Shown here piece after piece: positions 1 through 4,519 of a DNA stretch of 7,498 nt. Source of the DNA: Candidatus Nitrosopumilus sp. (GTDB lineage Archaea > Thermoproteota > Nitrososphaeria > Nitrososphaerales > Nitrosopumilaceae); NCBI GenBank assembly GCA_018657375.1, contig JABHXI010000090.1:1-7498 (forward strand), read 5' to 3'. The notes beneath the pieces were generated by a model that saw nothing but the letters and a program-made list of their open reading frames with translations, was not told the DNA's origin and ran no database searches. The translations under genes and the position numbers were made by a program. Positions within the stretch are counted from its first letter, which is position 1. Each line of letters begins with the position of its first letter.

Positions 1-37
1 AATAAAAAACATTAGAAGAGGCAACATGAGGGATTAA

Positions 38-274
38 TTGCTTGAAAAACAATTTAATCATAATTTACTGTACAACGGAATAGTTCATTTCTATATTGAC
101 AAAAAATTATATTCAAAAGAGAAAGCAAATTTTATCGCTCAGGCAATAGTAAAAAAAGAAGCACAGAAAAGAATTTGTAAGAATAAAACATGTAAGCATT
201 TCACTCACAACCACATTAGAAATACTGAGACATGTCTAGTAGTAGATTGTAAATGTAATCAATTTACTAAATGA
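38..274 (+). CDS. Small Cys/His-rich putative zinc-binding protein (78 aa)
   Basis: A 78-residue protein of unknown function. The N-terminal half is a probable alpha-helical segment rich in Lys, Asn and aromatic residues. The C-terminal third carries C47, C52, H54, H57, H59, C66, C71 and C73, in a CX4C...CX4CXC arrangement that could hold one zinc ion, or two. Short proteins with this kind of tail recur in Nitrosopumilus-like genomes (recalled, not searched). The start is TTG, preceded by a GAGGG Shine-Dalgarno-like run at 28-32, five bases away. The codon just before it is an in-frame TAA (35-37), so no longer start is possible. An in-frame ATG at 26 is cut off by that stop after three codons. 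The gene may act as a nucleic-acid or protein-binding zinc knuckle, but nothing nearby indicates its target. The reading frame and cysteine pattern make it a credible gene. Confidence 0.72.
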   Translation: MLEKQFNHNLLYNGIVHFYIDKKLYSKEKANFIAQAIVKKEAQKRICKNKTCKHFTHNHIRNTETCLVVDCKCNQFTK

Positions 275-325
275 ATCATCTACATATCAAAATTTTTATC
301 ATAATTAAATTACAGAATTTCGGAT

Positions 326-469
326 ATGGGATTTAAGAATAAAACAGAAGGGAAAAAGGATGGAAGGAAGCAAAAAGGGCAAAAGGCTGCAGAGCAAAAT
401 CAACGAATTAAAAAATACAAAAAAGAACAACAAGTAAAGAAAAAGGGCAAAAAACCAACAAAATATTAG
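326..469 (+). CDS. Tiny lysine-rich basic protein (47 aa), tentative
   Basis: ATG at 326 and TAG at 467-469 give 47 residues, of which 17 are Lys and 2 are Arg, with no Cys and only three Glu and one Asp. The predicted protein is strongly basic, hydrophilic and probably disordered or a single helix, beginning MGFKNKTEGKK and ending GKKPTKY. Such composition would suit nucleic-acid binding, but this is inference only. No clear Shine-Dalgarno sequence precedes it. An AT-rich TATA-like stretch (TTTATCATAA, 295-304) lies about 26 bases upstream, as expected for a leaderless archaeal mRNA. The base composition is richer in G than the flanking intergenic DNA, which mildly favours coding. An A-rich genome readily produces Lys-rich chance frames, so it remains tentative. 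Confidence 0.45.
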   Translation: MGFKNKTEGKKDGRKQKGQKAAEQNQRIKKYKKEQQVKKKGKKPTKY

Positions 470-610
470 AATAAAACCAACTAGTTTGGAATAATGGTAG
501 ATAGAATTACAATAAAAATGACTATTAATTATAAAAATTACATAATAATTTTAAATAGTTGTATGTCTTAACTAATAATACAGTGTTAGTTACAAAATCT
601 AACAAATAAC
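470..610. other. AT-rich intergenic stretch with no protein gene
   Basis: Very AT-rich DNA (25 G/C of 130 bases in 481-610). The only frame of note is 25 codons from ATG 494 to TAA 569-571; its composition is random-looking and I do not call it. The stretch holds a TATA-like box at 549-557 and an inverted repeat at 584-604 (TGTTAG / CTAACA, 9-base loop), both probably belonging to the RNA that follows. Confidence 0.6.
549..557 (+). promoter_or_regulatory. Possible TATA box for the structured RNA
   Basis: TTTTAAATA at 549-557 resembles an archaeal TATA box. A start about 26 bases downstream (near 579) would place the 584-604 hairpin at the 5' end of the transcript and the main folded island behind it. 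In DNA this AT-rich the match alone is weak evidence. Confidence 0.3.
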
Positions 611-612
611 CT

Positions 613-707
613 GCGTAGCCCCGTAGAACGAAAAAGGCAACCAAGTGTTTAGACGCTTGACCACAAGAGGAAATCTCTTAATGTTCTGCAGTTTAGAGGG
701 CTTCGCC
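613..707 (+). ncRNA. Candidate structured non-coding RNA, unassigned family
   Basis: A GC-rich island (47/97 G/C over 611-707) in an otherwise very AT-rich gap folds into a closed branched structure. The outer helix pairs 613-621 with 698-706 (eight pairs around one U-U mismatch). The inner helix pairs 623-629 (GTAGAAC) with 683-689 (GTTCTGC), seven pairs. It encloses hairpin A (642-647 with 654-659, loop TTTAGA) and hairpin B (665-669 with 675-679, loop GAAAT). Single-stranded parts are 630-641 (A-rich, then GGCAAC), 660-664 and the 8-base bulge 690-697. G-U pairs at 624-688 and 646-655 would become A-C mismatches on the other strand, so plus-strand transcription is favoured. T-rich DNA follows. 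It is not a tRNA or 5S rRNA, and lacks C/D boxes and an ACA box. The function is unknown, and the fold was made by eye. Confidence 0.55.
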
Positions 708-708
708 A

Positions 709-719
709 TTTAATTTCTT
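709..719 (+). terminator. T-rich tract after the structured RNA
   Basis: TTTAATTTCTT directly follows the closing helix of the candidate RNA. Archaeal termination depends mainly on T-rich non-template DNA, so this is a plausible 3' end. The MBL gene ends on the opposite strand at 753, so the two transcripts would converge here. Confidence 0.3.
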
Positions 720-752
720 CATCAGATAATGTTCCAAAGTGACATATAGAAA

Positions 753-1712
753 TCAGTAAGAATCTAAAGAATTTTTTATCAAAGGTTGAGCACTAATGCC
801 CATTTTATTCAAATGTGTAGCAAATTCTTCAACAAAACCATGTATGGTGTAAACTTGTTCTGCACCAGATTGTACCACCATATCCACAAGTTCATTAAAA
901 TCACAATGATCACTCATAGTTACAGAATAATCAGCACGTCTTCCAAAAGAAAATTTCCTAGATTGTGCCCATCCGCTAAAACCAATAGTTACTGCACCGT
1001 ATTTTGATTTCATTTCTTGAAGAAATTTATTTTTAGCAGACAGTACAGGGGTGACCATAACCCATGGTTTTTTATCCAATAATCCATTTTTTTGAGCTTC
1101 TGAATGACCAAGACAATTTTTTAAAGATACACCAAATTTTTGATGTAAAAGATTCATCTCTTTAATTGAATCATGAAGGTATAGAGGATCCCAATGACCA
1201 AACATTTGAGTTAAAGTTTGAGCCTTTCCAAGTTGATAACCCATTAAAATTACAGGAATTCCCTTGGAGTAAAGATCACCAATAAATTGATTCACTTGTT
1301 TTTGAATTACATCTATCTTGGGAAATGTAAATTCAGGTAAACCAAATGTGCATTCAGTGATTAGTGTTTTACATTTAGGAATTTTGGCAGATTTTAGAAA
1401 TCCTCTATCACGAGTACAAATATCACCAGTATAGAAAATATCATCAAACAGCAAACCCTTAGAGCCTAAAACATGTCCACTATCAATTAAGGAAAAATCA
1501 TCAAGTGATTCAACGTGATTCTCCATTGTAAATCCACGAAGATCAGATATCTCATTTGTTTCAATTGAAGATAGTATAGTACCACCATTTTTGGAAGGTA
1601 AATGATCAGAATGAGCATGAGAAACAAAATTAATCCCCTCTAAATCAGTTTTTTTAGGATCCAAGTAAACAGATGTTTTATTCACCTTGCACAGGATTCC
1701 ATTTTTGGTCAT
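753..1712 (-). CDS. MBL-fold/beta-CASP nuclease (COG1236-like exonuclease)
   Basis: A metallo-beta-lactamase/beta-CASP hydrolase, a family of zinc-dependent nucleases acting on RNA or DNA. Taking ATG at 1712 gives 319 residues; numbers below count from that Met. The zinc site is SHAHSDHL (H32, H34, D36, H37), H80 in DSGHVLGS and D97 in YTGD. The beta-CASP motifs are E120 (TECTFG), H269 (MSDHCDF) and H291 (YTIHGF), with YQLGKAQ near 159-165. Every catalytic residue is present, so it should be active. It lacks the KH domains of archaeal FttA/aCPSF1 and is shorter than typical aCPSF2. The TECTFGLPEF, LGKAQ, SGW, SDHCD and IHG order resembles the bacterial ligase-associated exonuclease branch. 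Annotators often call such proteins 'mRNA 3'-end processing factor'; the substrate is not settled. A TTG at 1730 would add six residues; the ATG is preferred because the box at 1731-1740 then sits at leaderless spacing. Confidence 0.92.
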   Translation of the reverse strand: MTKNGILCKVNKTSVYLDPKKTDLEGINFVSHAHSDHLPSKNGGTILSSIETNEISDLRGFTMENHVESLDDFSLIDSGHVLGSKGLLFDDIFYTGDICTRDRGFLKSAKIPKCKTLITECTFGLPEFTFPKIDVIQKQVNQFIGDLYSKGIPVILMGYQLGKAQTLTQMFGHWDPLYLHDSIKEMNLLHQKFGVSLKNCLGHSEAQKNGLLDKKPWVMVTPVLSAKNKFLQEMKSKYGAVTIGFSGWAQSRKFSFGRRADYSVTMSDHCDFNELVDMVVQSGAEQVYTIHGFVEEFATHLNKMGISAQPLIKNSLDSY

Positions 1713-1730
1713 CCTGACTTTATTGTGCAA

Positions 1731-1740
1731 TAAAATAAAA
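1731..1740 (-). promoter_or_regulatory. TATA-like box for the MBL nuclease gene
   Basis: On the minus strand this reads TTTTATTTTA, centred about 24 bases before the ATG at 1712. That is the spacing of a leaderless archaeal transcript and it supports the ATG over the TTG at 1730. It is back to back with the purN promoter. Confidence 0.4.
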
Positions 1741-1754
1741 AAATAAGAGATTTG

Positions 1755-1762
1755 ATATAAAT
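1755..1762 (+). promoter_or_regulatory. TATA box of purN
   Basis: ATATAAAT lies about 30 bases before the TTG start of purN, with no Shine-Dalgarno sequence between them. This fits a leaderless or nearly leaderless mRNA. Confidence 0.5.
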
Positions 1763-1788
1763 TGCAGCTTTGATTTAGTATTGACTAG

Positions 1789-2406
1789 TTGCTAAATCTA
1801 GGAATTTTAATCTCAGGGCGTGGAAGTAATATGGAGTCCATTTTAAAATCAATAAAAACAAAAAAAATTCCAATTAATCCAGCAATAGTAATTTCAAATA
1901 AAATAGACGCAAAAGGGTTAGCAATAGCAAAAAAAATGGGAGTAAATGTAGAAGTTATTGAAAGTAAAAATTTCAAAGGAACCAGATCTGAATTTGATGA
2001 AAAAATTATGGAAATACTTGTAAAATATGGAGTTACGCCAAGAAATGGGCTTGTATGTCTTGCAGGATTTATGAGAATAATTAGTCCAGAATTTGTAAAA
2101 AAATACAAAAATAAAATTATTAACATTCATCCAGCATTATTACCTGCATTTCCAGGATTAAATTCACAAAAGCAAGCATTAGATTATGGTGCAAAATATT
2201 CAGGATGTACAGTTCATTTTGTCGACGCAGGAATGGATACAGGTGCAATAATAATTCAATCAATTGTAGAAATTAAAAATAAAGATACAGAAAAATCACT
2301 ATCTAAAAAAATTCTAAAAGAAGAACACAGAATTTATCCACAGGCAGTTAGTCTATTTGCAAGAAAAAAAATCAAAGTTTTAGGAAGAAAAACAATAATT
2401 AGTTAA
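1789..2406 (+). CDS. purN: Phosphoribosylglycinamide formyltransferase
   Basis: Cytosolic GART, the third step of purine synthesis: it transfers the formyl group of 10-formyl-tetrahydrofolate to glycinamide ribonucleotide. The 205 residues match the usual length of about 200. The phosphate-binding loop is GRGSN (10-14), followed by LAGFMRIISPEF (91-102) and the active-site NIHPALLPAFPG, where N112 and H114 are catalytic; D150 in GMDTGA completes the triad. All three line up with E. coli N106, H108 and D144. The start is TTG: the codon just before it is TAG (1786-1788), and the protein at once reads LNLGILISGRGSN, the normal N-terminus. Its partners are close by: purD supplies the substrate, and folD and the cyclo-ligase serve the cofactor. 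The stop overlaps that of the convergent cupin gene by four bases. PurN is the folate-dependent enzyme, unlike the formate-using PurT. Confidence 0.95.
   Translation: MLNLGILISGRGSNMESILKSIKTKKIPINPAIVISNKIDAKGLAIAKKMGVNVEVIESKNFKGTRSEFDEKIMEILVKYGVTPRNGLVCLAGFMRIISPEFVKKYKNKIINIHPALLPAFPGLNSQKQALDYGAKYSGCTVHFVDAGMDTGAIIIQSIVEIKNKDTEKSLSKKILKEEHRIYPQAVSLFARKKIKVLGRKTIIS
2364..2371 (-). terminator. Possible T-tract terminator of the ABM-cupin unit
   Basis: An A8 run on the plus strand gives T8 on the minus strand, about 32 bases beyond the cupin stop and inside the end of purN. A second run (T5, 2387-2391) lies nearer. T-rich tracts terminate archaeal transcripts, but A-rich coding DNA gives such runs by chance. 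Confidence 0.25.
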
Positions 2407-2723
2407 TCATCAGGTCCACCAAAAAAATACAATACCTTGAGTTCAGAGGTGTTACCATGAAAGTGGTGTTTGATATCTTTTGCAACAAAAAATAATTTAT
2501 CTTTTGAAACAGGATAATCTTTATTTTTAATTTTTAAAAACCCATTACCTGAAATAACATAATATACCTCATCGGCTGCATGAGGGGTTTGAGTATCTTC
2601 TTCCCCAGGTTCTAAAACCAAAAGACCAACAGCAAGGCTATCTCGATTAATAAAAGTATGAAAAAAAGAAGTGCTATTTTTAATCTTCTCAAAATAAGAA
2701 GATAAATCAAAATCTAGTTTCAA
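2403..2723 (-). CDS. Small single-domain cupin protein
   Basis: A 106-residue cupin (conserved beta-barrel fold), probably metal-binding; the substrate is unknown. Cupin motif 1 is TPHAADEVYYVISGNG (46-61), with H48 and E52 as likely ligands; the first His of the usual HXH is replaced by T46. Motif 2 is near 80-91 (VAKDIKHHFHGN), with H87 in the usual H-X3-N spacing and H86 and H89 beside it. The loss of one ligand does not rule out metal binding, because neighbouring His could substitute. The start is TTG, two bases after the stop of the ABM-domain gene; the upstream frame meets a TGA within three codons and there is no Met elsewhere in the protein. The two genes are almost certainly co-transcribed. 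The end is convergent with purN and overlaps it by four bases. It could be a dioxygenase, an isomerase or a sensor; the sequence does not decide. Confidence 0.83.
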   Translation of the reverse strand: MKLDFDLSSYFEKIKNSTSFFHTFINRDSLAVGLLVLEPGEEDTQTPHAADEVYYVISGNGFLKIKNKDYPVSKDKLFFVAKDIKHHFHGNTSELKVLYFFGGPDD

Positions 2724-2725
2724 TT

Positions 2726-3010
2726 TTATTCAGCAGCTACTGTGTAGGTTTTTCTTTGAGGCGGTCCACTCATAAAAGCATGGCCAGCAGGATGGATTTT
2801 ATCATGTTCAGGACTGTTGTGCATTTGAATGAAAGTTTCTTTACTTTCATGTTCTACAACAATTCTGTATGTTCCATCAGTAGATTTTAGAAACTTTCTA
2901 GATACAAATCCAGGAAAACTGGATAAGGCCTTATTTGATTCTGAAAACCAAGTTTTGAAACCATCTTCTGCTCCGTCTTTGAGTTGAACGTCTGCGATCA
3001 TTACAAACAT
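2726..3010 (-). CDS. ABM-domain (antibiotic biosynthesis monooxygenase-like) protein
   Basis: A dimeric ferredoxin-like-fold ABM domain protein, 94 residues from ATG 3010, the normal size for the family. It opens MFVMIADVQLKDG, runs through W21, FPGFVSRKF (32-40) and the family-typical VVEHESKETF followed by SPEHDKIH (51-73), and ends in KTYTVAAE. Family members include cofactor-free quinone-forming monooxygenases and IsdG-type haem oxygenases. The Asn, Trp and His set of IsdG is not evident, and the usual Trp of 'EWES' is His here (H54), so haem degradation is not supported. A TTG at 3070 would add 20 unconserved-looking residues; I prefer ATG 3010 because a TATA-like box lies 25 bases before it and because the TTG would leave only 32 bases to divergent folD. 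It is followed two bases later by the cupin, so a shared small-molecule role is likely but unproven. Confidence 0.84.
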   Translation of the reverse strand: MFVMIADVQLKDGAEDGFKTWFSESNKALSSFPGFVSRKFLKSTDGTYRIVVEHESKETFIQMHNSPEHDKIHPAGHAFMSGPPQRKTYTVAAE

Positions 3011-3031
3011 GTCAAAATTAACAAAATCACC

Positions 3032-3037
3032 ATTTAA
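3032..3037 (-). promoter_or_regulatory. TATA-like box for the ABM-cupin unit
   Basis: On the minus strand this reads TTAAAT, centred about 25 bases before ATG 3010. The position matches the other leaderless promoters here. A GGTGAT a few bases nearer the start could instead be a distant Shine-Dalgarno sequence. Confidence 0.4.
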
Positions 3038-3073
3038 TTTCTTTTCTAAGATTTTCACGGAACATTCCAAGAA

Positions 3074-3081
3074 TTAAATAT
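3074..3081 (+). promoter_or_regulatory. TATA box of folD
   Basis: TTAAATAT centred 25 bases before ATG 3103, with no Shine-Dalgarno sequence between them; a leaderless archaeal promoter. It should drive folD together with the overlapping cyclo-ligase gene. Confidence 0.5.
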
Positions 3082-3102
3082 CAATAACTTGGAAAAAAGA
3101 TC

Positions 3103-3966
3103 ATGACTGGAATTAGAATTGATGGTAAAGCAATTGCTCAAACAGTCAAAGATAGGGTCAAAAAAGCAGTATCTGAGATAAAAACACAAGGGATCAACCC
3201 ATGTTTAGCCACAGTTTTGATTGGAAATAATCCAGCTTCTGCAACATATGTTAAAAATAAACACAAAGCATGTGAAGAAGTAGGAATTATCACTAAAGAC
3301 CATAAACTAGATGAAAGTGTCACTCAGCAGGAACTTAACAGTATCATTGATGAATTAAATGCTGATGTATCAGTAAATGGAATCCTAGTTCAATTACCAT
3401 TACCAAAACATCTTAATGAATTTGCCACCACATCACGAATCTCACCAATTAAAGATGTAGATGGACTAACCCCACATAATGCAGGATTATTAGCAATGAA
3501 AAAAGCAGCTCTTGTAGCATGTACTCCATCAGGAGTTATGGAAATGTTTGATCATCACAATATTGATTTGGAAGGTAAAAACATCGTACTGATTAACAGA
3601 AGCAATCTTGTAGGAAAACCATTGTATCATTTATTGTTAGAGAAAAATGCAACCGTATTGACGTGTCATTCTAAAACAAAAGACATAACAAAATTTTGTC
3701 AATTAGCAGATATTGTAATAACTGCAGTTGGAGATAGAGAGAAATTTATTCTTACTCCAGAAATGATCAAAGAAGGAGCAATTGTAATTGATGTTGCGAT
3801 ATCAAGATTTGAAGGTAAATTGGTAGGGGATTGTGATTATGAAAAAATTATTGAAAAAGCATCATTTGCCACTCCAGTTCCAGGCGGAGTAGGTCCAATG
3901 ACGGTAGCAATGTTATTAAAAAATACAATTACTGCAACATCACTAGGAATTCAAATTGGAAAATAA
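3103..3966 (+). CDS. folD: Methylenetetrahydrofolate dehydrogenase/cyclohydrolase
   Basis: Bifunctional cytosolic enzyme: it oxidises 5,10-methylene-tetrahydrofolate to the methenyl form with NADP and hydrolyses that to 10-formyl-tetrahydrofolate, the cofactor of PurN. The 287 residues are the full family length. The N-terminal catalytic domain has YVKNK (49-53) with Y49 and catalytic K53, GILVQLPLP (93-101) and KDVDG (117-121). The dinucleotide-binding domain has NRSNLVGKP (165-173), where the more common Gly before RS is Asn, and TAVGD (207-211). The closing signature is PGGVGPMT (260-267). All catalytic residues are present, so it should be active. The start is ATG with its own TATA box. 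Its last 11 bases overlap the start of the cyclo-ligase gene, indicating a two-gene operon. Its presence implies that this archaeon carries C1 units on a folate-type cofactor. Confidence 0.97.
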   Translation: MTGIRIDGKAIAQTVKDRVKKAVSEIKTQGINPCLATVLIGNNPASATYVKNKHKACEEVGIITKDHKLDESVTQQELNSIIDELNADVSVNGILVQLPLPKHLNEFATTSRISPIKDVDGLTPHNAGLLAMKKAALVACTPSGVMEMFDHHNIDLEGKNIVLINRSNLVGKPLYHLLLEKNATVLTCHSKTKDITKFCQLADIVITAVGDREKFILTPEMIKEGAIVIDVAISRFEGKLVGDCDYEKIIEKASFATPVPGGVGPMTVAMLLKNTITATSLGIQIGK

Positions 3967-4519
3967 TAGTAAAAAAAATGCATTAAGAGAACTTCTTCTA
4001 GAAAGGAGAGATAACACGTCTTTTGATTTATTAAAAATTGCAAGTAAAAAAATACAAAAAAGAATAAACAAAGTGTATGCATTCAAGGATGCAAAAAAAA
4101 TAGGACTATACTATCCAATAGGAAGTGAAATTTTAACTCAGGACATAATTCAAGAATTAATCAGTAAAGGAAAAGAAGTATTTTTGCCTAAAGTTATGGG
4201 TGAAAATATGGAGTTTAGAAAAATTAAAGATTTTTCAAGCCTAGAAAGCGGCAATTTTGACATCATGGAGCCAAAAGAAGATTGCGAAGTAGACAATTAT
4301 CTAGACATCATAGTTGTGCCAACAGTAGGAATATCACCTGCAGGAGTCAGACTAGGATATGGTCATGGATTTTATGATAAATTTTTAGAAAAAAAAGACG
4401 CAGTAACAATTTCGTTAACATTAGAAAAACAAATTATAAAAAATATTCCAAAATCAGAACAGGACATAAGCATAGACTGGATAATAACTGAAGATAGAAT
4501 GTTTCAGTCTGAAAAATAA
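3956..4519 (+). CDS. 5-formyltetrahydrofolate cyclo-ligase
   Basis: ATP-dependent 5-FCL (MTHFS) converts 5-formyl-tetrahydrofolate, a dead-end and inhibitory form, to 5,10-methenyl-tetrahydrofolate, which FolD can use. The 187 residues match the family. Visible motifs are the N-terminal basic helix KNALRELLLERR (7-18), LYYPIGSEILT (51-61) with E58 and T61, FLPKV (76-80), FDIMEP (101-106), and the nucleotide-binding signature VVPTVGISPAG followed by VRLGYGHGFYDKFL (120-144). The start is TTG inside the end of folD; an in-frame TAG at 3944-3946 and the lack of any Met before residue 81 force it. Overlap with folD by 11 bases implies translational coupling. Its 3' end overlaps convergent purD by 16 bases. 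The family has occasional members with other roles, but the folD linkage supports the folate function. Confidence 0.92.
   Translation: MENNSKKNALRELLLERRDNTSFDLLKIASKKIQKRINKVYAFKDAKKIGLYYPIGSEILTQDIIQELISKGKEVFLPKVMGENMEFRKIKDFSSLESGNFDIMEPKEDCEVDNYLDIIVVPTVGISPAGVRLGYGHGFYDKFLEKKDAVTISLTLEKQIIKNIPKSEQDISIDWIITEDRMFQSEK

Noticed and set aside
494..571. 25-codon reading frame starting at ATG 494
   Set aside because: Very short, low-complexity AT-rich composition, no ribosome binding site; expected by chance.
613..707. Candidate RNA as tRNA, 5S rRNA, H/ACA or hammerhead
   Set aside because: No T-arm GTTCRA context or cloverleaf; too short and wrongly arranged for 5S; no ACA after the closing stem and the internal loop is 1 versus 8 bases; no CTGANGA core.
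613..707. Candidate RNA as a 3' UTR element of the minus-strand nuclease mRNA
   Set aside because: Its G-U pairs become A-C mismatches on that strand, weakening two helices; possible but less likely.
1713..1730. N-terminal extension of the nuclease from TTG 1730
   Set aside because: It would overlap the region just downstream of the TATA-like box at leaderless spacing from ATG 1712, and adds six residues with no family support. Not excluded.
1785..2126. 113-residue minus-strand frame opposite purN, looking membrane-like
   Set aside because: Hydrophobicity is the complement of A-rich Lys/Asn codons of purN; no start signals.
3011..3070. 20-residue extension of the ABM protein from TTG 3070
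   Set aside because: ABM proteins normally begin at the MFVMIADV strand, a TATA-like box fits ATG 3010, and the extension would nearly touch divergent folD.
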